From Thermodesulfobacteriaceae bacterium (GTDB lineage: Bacteria > Desulfobacterota > Thermodesulfobacteria > Thermodesulfobacteriales > Thermodesulfobacteriaceae), in the NCBI GenBank assembly GCA_015494725.1, contig WGAR01000108.1, forward strand, positions 1 to 30,916: 30,916 nucleotides of DNA, in the 5' to 3' direction. A program made the position numbers and the translations under genes. The notes below the pieces were generated by a model, which saw only the letters and a program-made list of their open reading frames with translations, was not told the origin of the DNA and ran no database searches. Positions 15,678 through 23,199 of the stretch are shown piece by piece. Within the stretch, counting starts at the first letter, position 1. Every line of letters starts with the position of its first letter.

Positions 15678-18100
15678 CAGGCCACCTCCGAAAGTTTCAG
15701 CCTTTCGGCCCAGCGTTCCTCGAGGATCTCTTTCAGGGGTTGATGCTCCGGGCGGGAGAGGGTGGGGTCTTCCTCCAGCAGACGGAAGGCTTCCTCCCGG
15801 GCTGCCAGTAACATGTCGTAATCCCGCACCAGGTCCGCCCGTCGAAATTCAAGATATCCGTGTTGCCTGGTTCCCAGAAACTCTCCCGGCCCCCGGATCT
15901 TGAGATCCTCCTCGGCGATACGAAAACCATCGTTGGTCTCGGTCAATACCTTGAGTCTTCGCCAGGCCTCACTTCCCGGTGATACCCCATGGGCCACTAA
16001 AAAGCAATAGGACTGACGCTCGCTGCGCCCCACCCGTCCGCGCAGCTGATGGAGCTGGGATAATCCGAATCTTTCGGCGTGTTCGATGACCATGACCGTG
16101 GCCTCGGGTACGTCCACCCCTACCTCGATCACCGTGGTGGAGACCAGGATCTGGAGATCACCCCGTTTGAATTCCCGCATCAGGCGTTCCTTCTCCGCGG
16201 AGTTCATACGCCCGTGAAGAAGTCCCACCCGAAACTCCGGGAAGACCTCCTTGGCCAGATATTCGGCCCACCGGGTGGCGGAAAGGAGGTCCAGTTTTTC
16301 CGATTCCTCGATCAGGGGAAGCACCACATAAGCCCGGTGTCCCTTCCGGACCTCCTGCCGCACCTTCTCGTAAACCGTCGAACGGTTTTTTTCCGAAAAG
16401 AGCTCGGTCTTTACCGGTTTGCGTCCGGCCGGAAGCTCGTCGATGATGGAGACCTCGAGGTCGCCGTAGATGGTGAGGGCCAGGGTGCGGGGGATGGGGG
16501 TGGCGGTCATAACCAGGGTGTCCGGGGAGACTCCCCGGGCCTTTTCCCGGAGGGCCGCCCGCTGGAGCACCCCGAAACGGTGCTGTTCATCGATGATCAC
16601 CAGGCCCAGACGCTCGAATTCCACGTCCTCCTGAAAGAGGGCGTGGGTTCCGATTACCAGATGGATGCGTCCGGCAGCCAGGGCCTGTTTGATTTCCCTT
16701 TTGCGAGCAGGGGGTAGCCCGCCGGTAAGAAGGGCTGCCTCCACCCCGGCCAGTCCGCAAAGCTCCCGGAATCCGGTGTAGTGCTGTTCGGCCAGGATCT
16801 CGGTGGGGGCCATGAAGGCCACCTGGTAGCCGTTGTCTATGGCGATGAGGGCGGCCAGCAAGGCCACCACCGTTTTTCCGCACCCCACGTCTCCCTGAAG
16901 CAGCCGGTTCATGGGGACCGGACGGGCCATGTCTCTCTGGATCTCCCGGAAGGCGCGTTCCTGGGCCCGGGTGAGCCGGAAGGGAAGCCGGTGCAGGAAT
17001 TCCCGGGCCAGGAGGGAATCCACGCGGAAGGCGATTCCCGGGGAATGTTTGACCCGTGTGCGCCGCAGCCCCAGAGCCAGTTCCAGGAAGAAGAATTCGT
17101 CAAAGGCCAGGCTCTTGTGATATACACTGCGTTCGCTGTTCAGGGCCGAAAGATCGGCCTCGTCCGGCGGAAAGTGCAGGGCTCGCACCGCCTCGGAAAG
17201 CGGCAGGAGCCTTCTCCGGCGCAGAAGGTCGTGGGGAATGTAACTTACCAGTTTGTGGACATGTCCCTCCACGGCTTCCCGAATGATGCGCCGCAGGACC
17301 TTGGGGGAAAGCCCTTCGATGGAGGGGTAGGCCGGGAGGATGCGCCCCACGTGGAGTTCAAGCCCCGGTGCCTCCGGGTCTTCTATTTCGGGATGGATGA
17401 TCTCGAACCGCCCACCGAAGCGGGAAACCTCGCCGGAGACGATGATCTCTCGGCCCGGACGCAGGGTCTCGCGGAGGAGGTTTTCCCGAAAGTGGAACCA
17501 CTTGAGGGCCACCACCCCGGTGCCATCCGAGAGCAGGGCCTCATAGACCCGCCGACGCTTGAACTGCACCGGGCCGGAGAGGACCACCTCTCCCCGGACC
17601 ACGGCCCTCTCCCCGGGGCGTAATTCCCGCACCGGTGTGAAACGGCGACGATCCTCGTAACTCTTGGGCAGAAAGTAGAGCAGGTCCTCCACGGTGTGGA
17701 TACCCCGGGTGGCCAGGCGAGCGGCGATCTTGGGCCCCACCCCCTTAAGGAACTGAACCGGGGTGCGCAGTTCCTCCCGGAAACGCCGGTAGGTTTCCGG
17801 GTCGGGATAGGGCGGAAAAGAGGGTTCCTCCCGGCCCGGGCTTTCGGGCTCTTCGGTAAGGCGGAGGAGCCTTTGGATGCGTTCCTTTTTGTCCTCCAGG
17901 GCCAGGGTGTCAAGCCCGGTGATATATTCCTCCAGCCGGTTCTTTACCTCGGAGGAGAGATCCTCCGGAGCTTCGGAAAGGAGCCGACGCAGGGTGGCTT
18001 CCAGGTCCTTTACCCGGGGAAGGGGGGCGAAATTTTTACGGGCACAGAAAAGGAGGGGCCGCCGGAAGCGTTCCCACCATCGTTCAAGCTCCGGACGCAT
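15677..18100 (-). CDS. recG: ATP-dependent DNA helicase RecG
   Basis: RecG remodels stalled replication forks and branch-migrates Holliday junctions. The 807-residue protein has an N-terminal extension of about 100 residues, a helix-hairpin-helix and wedge OB domain (TPVQFLKGVGPKIAARL, DRRRFTPVREL), then helicase domains: motif I GDVGCGKT near residue 405 (Cys where Ser is usual), DEQHRFG, TATPIPRTLALTIYGDL, TTVIEVGVDVPEA, and QLHQLRGRVGRS. The C-terminal FLGTRQHGYLEFR block is typical of RecG. No Shine-Dalgarno is seen; the promoter -10 is 8 nt upstream, so the mRNA is probably leaderless. Confidence 0.96.
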   Translation of the reverse strand: MRPELERWWERFRRPLLFCARKNFAPLPRVKDLEATLRRLLSEAPEDLSSEVKNRLEEYITGLDTLALEDKKERIQRLLRLTEEPESPGREEPSFPPYPDPETYRRFREELRTPVQFLKGVGPKIAARLATRGIHTVEDLLYFLPKSYEDRRRFTPVRELRPGERAVVRGEVVLSGPVQFKRRRVYEALLSDGTGVVALKWFHFRENLLRETLRPGREIIVSGEVSRFGGRFEIIHPEIEDPEAPGLELHVGRILPAYPSIEGLSPKVLRRIIREAVEGHVHKLVSYIPHDLLRRRRLLPLSEAVRALHFPPDEADLSALNSERSVYHKSLAFDEFFFLELALGLRRTRVKHSPGIAFRVDSLLAREFLHRLPFRLTRAQERAFREIQRDMARPVPMNRLLQGDVGCGKTVVALLAALIAIDNGYQVAFMAPTEILAEQHYTGFRELCGLAGVEAALLTGGLPPARKREIKQALAAGRIHLVIGTHALFQEDVEFERLGLVIIDEQHRFGVLQRAALREKARGVSPDTLVMTATPIPRTLALTIYGDLEVSIIDELPAGRKPVKTELFSEKNRSTVYEKVRQEVRKGHRAYVVLPLIEESEKLDLLSATRWAEYLAKEVFPEFRVGLLHGRMNSAEKERLMREFKRGDLQILVSTTVIEVGVDVPEATVMVIEHAERFGLSQLHQLRGRVGRSERQSYCFLVAHGVSPGSEAWRRLKVLTETNDGFRIAEEDLKIRGPGEFLGTRQHGYLEFRRADLVRDYDMLLAAREEAFRLLEEDPTLSRPEHQPLKEILEERWAERLKLSEVA

Positions 18101-18108
18101 TGTATCTC

Positions 18109-18137
18109 ATTTTACCGGGGCCTTTTCCGATTGTCAG
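18109..18137 (-). promoter_or_regulatory. Promoter of the recG-hom-cheD-HDOD-mscS operon
   Basis: On the minus strand CTGACA (complement of 18132-18137, five of six) and TAAAAT (complement of 18109-18114, five of six) are separated by 17 bp. The -10 ends 8 nt before the recG ATG, so transcription would begin at or next to the start codon, giving a leaderless mRNA. The -35 overlaps that of the divergent lon promoter. Confidence 0.6.
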
Positions 18138-18158
18138 ACCCGAATTCGGCCTTATTTT
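18131..18158 (+). promoter_or_regulatory. Possible promoter of lon
   Basis: TTGTCA (18131-18136, five of six) and TATTTT (18153-18158, four of six) are separated by 16 bp. Transcription would start near 18165, giving a leader of about 20 nt with a strong AGGAGG. A CCTGTT/AACAGG inverted repeat (18160-18177) lies across the predicted start. No CIRCE element is visible. Confidence 0.45.
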
Positions 18159-18185
18159 CCCTGTTAGGTAAAACAGGAGGTAGGG

Positions 18186-20552
18186 ATGAGCGAGGTAAAA
18201 CAGGAACTTCCGGCCCGACCGGATGAGATAAAGGACGTTCCCGTGATCCCGGGGGATGCGGTAGTTTTTCCGCACATGATCGTCCCCTTTGTTCTCACCG
18301 AACCCGCGCTGGTCCAGGCGGTGGAGGAGGCCCTTTCCCGGGATCGGCTGGTGGCGGTGGTGGCGGTGAAGGATCCCGGGGCCGAAAAGAAGGAGATCTA
18401 TCGTTACGGTACCCTGTGTATCATCCTCCGGGCCAGTCGCGTGGAACTGGATCGGATTCGCATCGTGGTGCAGGGCTTGACCCGGATCCGCATCCTCTCC
18501 CTTCTTCAGGAGACGCCCTTTCTCCTGGCCCGGGTGCAGCAACTTTCCGAGACCTTTGTCCCCGACCGGGAGTCCGAGGCCCTGGCGGTAAATATCCGGC
18601 AGATGTTCAGTCGGGTGGTGGAACTTTCCCCTCATCTGCCGGGGGAATTGCGGGGTCTGGTGGAAAATCTCGAGGATCCGGGGATGCTGGCCGATCTTTC
18701 CATCGCCCATCTTAATCTCCCCCAGGCCGAGAAACAGGCGGTGCTGGAGACCCTGGACGTAAAGGAAAGGCTTTCGCGGGTGGTTAGGTTGCTGGCCGAG
18801 CAGCTGGAGATTCTGGAGCTGGGGCAGCGTATCCAGGCCGAGGTCCGCGACCGGATGGAAAAGGCCCAGAAGGAATACTTCCTGCGCGAGCAGCTCAAGG
18901 TCATCCGCAAGGAGCTGGGGGAGAGCGAGGGGATCGAGGCCGAGGTGGAGGAATTGCGGGAGCGCCTGGAAAAGAAGGCCCTGCCGGAGATGGTGCGTCG
19001 GGAGGCGGAACGGGAACTCCAGAAGCTTTCCCGCACCCATCCGGCTTCGGCGGAATATACGGTAATTCGCAATTATCTGGACTGGATCCTGGAACTCCCC
19101 TGGCTGGAATCCACCCACGATCACCTGGATCTTAAGGAGGCCGAACGGATCCTGGACGAGGATCACTATGACCTCGAGAAGGTCAAGAAACGCATCCTGG
19201 AATATCTGGCGGTGCGCAAGCTCAATCCGGAGATGAAAGGCCCCATTCTCTGTTTTCTTGGTCCTCCCGGGGTGGGAAAGACCAGTCTGGGGCGCTCCAT
19301 CGCCCGGGCCCTGGGGCGCCGGTTCTGGCGTATTTCCCTGGGCGGAGTGCGGGATGAGGCCGAGATCCGCGGACACCGGCGTACCTACGTGGGGGCCATG
19401 CCCGGGCGCATCATCCAGGCCCTGCGCCGGGTGGGGGTAAATAATCCCGTCCTCATGCTGGACGAGATCGATAAACTGGGCACCGATTTCCGCGGAGATC
19501 CCGCCGCGGCCCTGCTGGAGGTGCTGGACCCGGAACAGAACAGGGAGTTCTCCGATCATTATCTGGAGCTACCTTTTGATCTTTCCCGGGTCATCTTCAT
19601 TGCCACGGCTAATATGCTGGATACCATCCCGGCCCCACTGCTGGATCGCATGGAGGTTATCGAGATCCCGGGGTACACCGAGGAGGAAAAGCTTCACATC
19701 GCCCGTCGGTATCTCATTCCCCGGCAGCTCAGGGAACACGGTCTTAAGGCCTCCTGGCTTCGCTTTTCCGATTCCGCCCTGCGCCGGATCATTACCCATT
19801 ACACCCGCGAGGCCGGGGTGCGACAGCTGGAAAGGGAGATCGCGGCGGTGTGTAGGGCCGTGGCCCGCCGGGTGGCTGAGGGGGAGGTGGAAAGGGAGAG
19901 GATCTCCCTCAAGAACCTGGAGGAATACCTGGGGCCTCCCAAGTATCTTCCCGAGACCCGCTACCGGGTCCGGGTGCCCGGGGTGGCCATCGGTCTGGCC
20001 TGGACCCCGGTGGGAGGAGAGGTCCTCTTCGTGGAGGCCGCACGAATGCGGGGAAAGGGGCGTCTCACCCTCACCGGCCAGCTCGGAGAGGTCATGCGGG
20101 AGAGCGCCGAGGCCGCCTTCACCTATGTGCGTTCCCGGGCCGAGGATCTGGGTATTGAACCCGAAATCTTCGAAAAATCCGACTTCCACGTCCATGTCCC
20201 CTCGGGAGCCATTCCCAAGGACGGCCCCAGTGCGGGTATCACCATCCTCACCGCTCTGGTGAGCCTCCTTACCGGTCGCACCGTGCGTCCGGAGGTGGCC
20301 ATGACCGGAGAGATCACCCTGCGTGGTCTCATCCTCCCGGTGGGAGGGATCAAGGAGAAAGTGCTGGCTGCCAAACGCTACGGGGTGAAGGAGGTCATCC
20401 TTCCCCAGCACAACGAAAAGGACCTGAGGGAGATCCCGGAGGAGGTGCGAAGGGCCCTTAAGTTCCATCTGGTATCCCGAGTGGAGGAGGTCTTTCCCCT
20501 GGTCTTTGCCGAGTGGCGGGGCCGGCGTTCCCGGAAAAGGGCCGTTTCTTAG
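18186..20552 (+). CDS. lon: ATP-dependent protease Lon
   Basis: Lon degrades misfolded and regulatory proteins in the cytoplasm. The 788-residue protein has the LON substrate-binding domain (VPVIPGDAVVFPHMIVPFVL to about residue 210), a coiled region, the AAA+ module with Walker A GPPGVGKT at 359-366, the sensor region LLDRMEVIEIPGYTEEEK, and a protease domain with catalytic S682 (PKDGPSAG) and K725 (GIKEKVLAAKR). Both catalytic residues are present and length is normal. AGGAGG stands at good distance before ATG. The stop codon overlaps the convergent GT2 stop by 4 nt (TTAG). Confidence 0.97.
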   Translation: MSEVKQELPARPDEIKDVPVIPGDAVVFPHMIVPFVLTEPALVQAVEEALSRDRLVAVVAVKDPGAEKKEIYRYGTLCIILRASRVELDRIRIVVQGLTRIRILSLLQETPFLLARVQQLSETFVPDRESEALAVNIRQMFSRVVELSPHLPGELRGLVENLEDPGMLADLSIAHLNLPQAEKQAVLETLDVKERLSRVVRLLAEQLEILELGQRIQAEVRDRMEKAQKEYFLREQLKVIRKELGESEGIEAEVEELRERLEKKALPEMVRREAERELQKLSRTHPASAEYTVIRNYLDWILELPWLESTHDHLDLKEAERILDEDHYDLEKVKKRILEYLAVRKLNPEMKGPILCFLGPPGVGKTSLGRSIARALGRRFWRISLGGVRDEAEIRGHRRTYVGAMPGRIIQALRRVGVNNPVLMLDEIDKLGTDFRGDPAAALLEVLDPEQNREFSDHYLELPFDLSRVIFIATANMLDTIPAPLLDRMEVIEIPGYTEEEKLHIARRYLIPRQLREHGLKASWLRFSDSALRRIITHYTREAGVRQLEREIAAVCRAVARRVAEGEVERERISLKNLEEYLGPPKYLPETRYRVRVPGVAIGLAWTPVGGEVLFVEAARMRGKGRLTLTGQLGEVMRESAEAAFTYVRSRAEDLGIEPEIFEKSDFHVHVPSGAIPKDGPSAGITILTALVSLLTGRTVRPEVAMTGEITLRGLILPVGGIKEKVLAAKRYGVKEVILPQHNEKDLREIPEEVRRALKFHLVSRVEEVFPLVFAEWRGRRSRKRAVS

Positions 20553-21382
20553 GATAGGGCCGGGGGAAAGAGCCGGAGTGAACGCAGGATCTTTAGGGCC
20601 TCGAGGGCCCCGCGGAGGTTCCCGTGTTTACGGGCCCCGCGCAGGAAGATTTCTCCCTTTCTGCGGGCCTCGACCAGGGCCAGGATCCGCATTTCCGGGG
20701 TGAGCACGGGATGGTGCAGAATCTTGGCCAGGGCCTTGAGACGCCAGAGATCCAGACCGGGAAGCCGCGAAAGCTGATCCGGATGGCCTCCCCTTTTTAC
20801 GACCAGAGGAAAAGGCAGAAGATGCACCGGATAGCGGGCCGCCAGCCGAAGCCAGAGCTCATAGTCCTCGCACACCGGAAATTCCTCGTCAAAGAGCCCG
20901 ATCTCCTCCAGGACCCACCGCCGGATCATCACCCCCGAGGGCGAGATCAGACAGAGTTTGATCGCCCGGTGGAAGAAGAAACCGTGCGGTTTCCGGTGTT
21001 TTCCCCGGGGTCTTATCCGGCGGCCCTCCTTGATCCAGATTTCCTCCGGCTGGACCGCCACCGCCTCGGGATGCTCCCGCAGATAGGCCACCTGAAGGGC
21101 CACCTTGGAGGGAAGCCATAGATCGTCGCTGTCCAGGAAGGCCAGCAACTCTCCGCGGGAGATCCTTATCCCCCGGTTGCGGGCCGCAGCCGGGCCACCC
21201 CTTCTCCCCATCCGGTGGTAGATCACCGGATAACGGCCGACCACATAAGGGGTAGCGTCGGTGGAGGCGTCGTCCACCACGATGATTTCCAGAGGGCGAT
21301 AGGTCTGAGCCAGAACCGATGCCAGGGCTTCCTTCAGGAAATAGGCCCGATTACGGACGGGAATGATCACCGAGACCAGCAT
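20549..21382 (-). CDS. Family 2 glycosyltransferase
   Basis: A 277-residue GT-A fold glycosyltransferase. The N-terminus VSVIIPVRNRAYFLKEALASVLAQTY and the IIVVDDASTD segment bind the nucleotide sugar, LAFLDSDDLWLPSK holds the DxD metal motif, and FPVCEDYELWLRLA carries the ED acid motif of inverting enzymes. There are no membrane helices. Donor and acceptor cannot be read from sequence; nearby kdsB and the GT9 gene suggest LPS or other surface glycans. It is a single gene on its strand, convergent with lon and divergent from the hsp20 pair. Confidence 0.9.
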   Translation of the reverse strand: MLVSVIIPVRNRAYFLKEALASVLAQTYRPLEIIVVDDASTDATPYVVGRYPVIYHRMGRRGGPAAARNRGIRISRGELLAFLDSDDLWLPSKVALQVAYLREHPEAVAVQPEEIWIKEGRRIRPRGKHRKPHGFFFHRAIKLCLISPSGVMIRRWVLEEIGLFDEEFPVCEDYELWLRLAARYPVHLLPFPLVVKRGGHPDQLSRLPGLDLWRLKALAKILHHPVLTPEMRILALVEARRKGEIFLRGARKHGNLRGALEALKILRSLRLFPPALS

Positions 21383-21496
21383 CTCTTTTACTCTACCTCT
21401 TGCCTGGCGAGGGTGAAGCCTTAACTTTTTAACCGAAAGATATCCGGAGAAAAAGACCGAAAAAGGGAGTTAAAATCCTAAAAAGGGGGTGATAGT

Positions 21497-21949
21497 ATGC
21501 CTATTAATTGGACCTGGGATCCTTTTGAGGAATTCGAGCGTATTCGTGCGGAGCTGGATCGGCTGCTGGAATGGGCGAGTCCGGTAAGGAGTATTCGCGG
21601 GGAGGAGATCTATCCGCGCATCAATGTGGGGGAGAGTGCCGAGGAGGTGCTGGTGTACATCTTCGCTCCGGGAGTGGATCCGGGGAAGGTGGAGCTTTCG
21701 CTGGAGGGCAACGTGCTTTCGGTGTCCGGGGAGAGGGATAGCGAGGCCGAGCTGGGGGTAAAGGAGGTGCGTCCGGAGCGGTTTCTCCGGCAGGAGCGGT
21801 TCTCGGGCAAGTTCTCCCGGGTGTTGACCCTTCCCGAATCGGTGGATCCCGAGAAGGTGGAGGCGGAATACCGGAACGGGATTATCCTGGTGAGAATCGG
21901 GAAGAAGGCGGAGCGTCGTGCCCGTAAGATCGAGGTCAAGACCTCCTAA
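21497..21949 (+). CDS. Hsp20 family small heat shock protein (first of pair)
   Basis: A 150-residue ATP-independent holdase chaperone. The alpha-crystallin domain spans about residues 35-145: YPRINVGESAEEVLVYIFAPGVDPGKVELSLEGNVLSVSGER, then the FSRVLTLPESVDPEKVEAEYRNGIILVRIGK core with the ending ARKIEVKT. A short N-terminal arm (WDPFEEFERIRAELDRLL) is typical. The Shine-Dalgarno AAAGGGGGTGAT is a long near-match to the 16S tail. A second Hsp20 gene follows after 35 nt. The leader contains CTTTTTA (21425-21431), which could pair with TAAAAAG (21479-21485) beside the ribosome site. Confidence 0.93.
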   Translation: MPINWTWDPFEEFERIRAELDRLLEWASPVRSIRGEEIYPRINVGESAEEVLVYIFAPGVDPGKVELSLEGNVLSVSGERDSEAELGVKEVRPERFLRQERFSGKFSRVLTLPESVDPEKVEAEYRNGIILVRIGKKAERRARKIEVKTS

Positions 21950-21984
21950 GGGAAATAAAAATCTTTGAAAGGAGGTGATAAGCC

Positions 21985-22380
21985 ATGGCGGAAAGGCAGG
22001 AACTTGCTCCGCGGCAGGAGGGTCGTCCGGAGAGGACCCCGCGGCGAAGGGCCATGTCCCCTCCGGTGGATGTCTATGAGACCGATGAGGGGTTGATCCT
22101 TCTGGCGGATATGCCCGGGGTAACCCCGGAGAGCCTGGAGGTGAAGGTGGAGGACAATGTGCTCCACCTGCGGGGAGAGATCGCGGAGGCTCCGGGCGAG
22201 GAGGTGCGTCCGGAATACGTGGAGGTGCGGGGTCGAGAGTACTATCGGGCCTTCACCCTGGGGCCGGAGTTCGATCAGGAAAAGATCGAAGCCACCCTCA
22301 AACACGGCGTTCTCAGGCTCTTCATCCCCAAGGTGGAGTCCGAGCGGCCTCGCCGCATCGAGATCAAGACGGTCCAGTAG
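21985..22380 (+). CDS. Hsp20 family small heat shock protein (second of pair)
   Basis: A 131-residue small heat shock protein. The N-terminal arm is short and basic (RQEGRPERTPRRRAMS) and differs from the first copy. The alpha-crystallin domain runs from PPVDVYETDEGLILLADMPGVTPESLEVKVEDNVLHLRGEI to YYRAFTLGPEFDQEKIEATLKHGVLRLFIPKVESERPRRIEIK. The two proteins are clearly related but divergent, and could form mixed oligomers. The Shine-Dalgarno is GAAAGGAGGTGAT, a 13-nt match to the complement of the usual 16S 3' end. The gene ends at a GC-rich hairpin shared with the convergent kdsB. Confidence 0.93.
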   Translation: MAERQELAPRQEGRPERTPRRRAMSPPVDVYETDEGLILLADMPGVTPESLEVKVEDNVLHLRGEIAEAPGEEVRPEYVEVRGREYYRAFTLGPEFDQEKIEATLKHGVLRLFIPKVESERPRRIEIKTVQ

Positions 22381-22385
22381 GGGAA

Positions 22386-22410
22386 AGGGGAGGGGGCTAT
22401 CCCCTCCCCT
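22386..22410. terminator. GC-rich hairpin between convergent hsp20 and kdsB
   Basis: AGGGGAGGGG (22386-22395) pairs perfectly with CCCCTCCCCT (22401-22410) around the loop GCTAT. The kdsB stop codon (complement of 22397-22399) begins in the loop. Neither side has a run of T after the stem, so this is not a standard intrinsic terminator; it may stop transcription weakly in both directions or protect the mRNA 3' ends. Confidence 0.45.
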
Positions 22411-23128
22411 CCCGCAGGCGTTCCAGATCCTCGGGAGTGTCCACCTCCGGACAGGCGTAAGGGGTGATGGTAACGGCAATAGGGTAGCCGTTTTCAAGGG
22501 CCCTTAGTTGTTCCAGTTTTTCGGCCTGTTCCAGTTCTCCCGGCGGCAGGGTGACGAAAAGATCCAGGAATTCCTTGCGATAGGCATAGAGACCGATGTG
22601 TCGCAGGTACTGCGGGGATTTTCCCGGCGGACGAAAATAGGGAATGGGAGAACGGGAGAAATAGAGGGCCCTTCCCTGGCGATCCAGCACCACCTTTACC
22701 CGGTTGGGGTCTTCTATCTCCTCGGGATTTTCCATGGGGATGGCCAGGGTGGCCATGGGGATTTCTCCGGAAAGAAGGAGAGGCCTTACCAGATCCTCCA
22801 GGGCCTCCGGGGCGAGGAGGGGTTGGTCCCCCTGGATATTGACCACGATATCTCCGTCGGCCAGTCCCAGGATCCCGGCGGCCTCGGCGATGCGTTCCGT
22901 ACCGCAGGTGTGTTCCGGGGAGGTCATGAGGGCCTCCCCGCCGAAGTCTCTGACCGTGCGCAAGATCCGTTCGTCGTCGGTGGCCACCACCACCTTTTCC
23001 AGAATCTCGCTGCTTCGGGCCCGTTCATAGACATGCTGGATCAGGGGTTTCCCCCAGAGATCGGCCAGGGGTTTTCCGGGAAAACGGGTGGAACCGTATC
23101 GGGCCGGGATGATCCCCACGATGCGCAT
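22397..23128 (-). CDS. kdsB: 3-deoxy-manno-octulosonate cytidylyltransferase (CMP-KDO synthetase)
   Basis: Activates KDO with CTP for attachment to lipid A. The 243-residue protein opens with the nucleotide-binding signature IIPARYGSTRFPGKPLADLWGKPLIQHVYERA, followed by VVVATDDERI, TSPEHTCGTERIAEA, VVNIQGDQPLL, a DPNRVKVVLD segment, YFSRSPIPYFR, LRHIGLYAYRKEFL and PPGELEQAEKLEQLRALENG. All these are standard for KdsB. AAGGAGG lies just before the ATG. Its presence indicates a Gram-negative outer membrane with KDO-containing LPS. Transcription is divergent from the secreted Pro-rich protein gene. Confidence 0.96.
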   Translation of the reverse strand: MRIVGIIPARYGSTRFPGKPLADLWGKPLIQHVYERARSSEILEKVVVATDDERILRTVRDFGGEALMTSPEHTCGTERIAEAAGILGLADGDIVVNIQGDQPLLAPEALEDLVRPLLLSGEIPMATLAIPMENPEEIEDPNRVKVVLDRQGRALYFSRSPIPYFRPPGKSPQYLRHIGLYAYRKEFLDLFVTLPPGELEQAEKLEQLRALENGYPIAVTITPYACPEVDTPEDLERLREGRG

Positions 23129-23139
23129 GGGCCTCCTCC

Positions 23140-23168
23140 TTGACGGCTTTTGCCGAAGATGATTTACT
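23140..23168 (+). promoter_or_regulatory. Possible promoter of the secreted Pro-rich protein gene
   Basis: TTGACG (23140-23145, five of six) and TTTACT (23163-23168, four of six) are separated by 17 bp. Transcription would start near 23175, about 25 nt before ATG 23200. The palindrome GTTTAAAC (23172-23179) lies at the predicted start. Confidence 0.45.
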
Positions 23169-23199
23169 CAAGTTTAAACCAAACTCCGGAGAAGGAAAA

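Noticed and set aside
18160..18177. CCTGTT/AACAGG hairpin next to the lon ribosome site as an RNA thermometer
   Set aside because: The best lon promoter would start transcription near 18165, so the 5' arm of the hairpin would mostly not be in the mRNA.
18084..19559. Long open frame antisense to lon (about 490 codons)
   Set aside because: Compositional shadow: no ribosome site, no recognisable motif, and lon is fully supported on the other strand.
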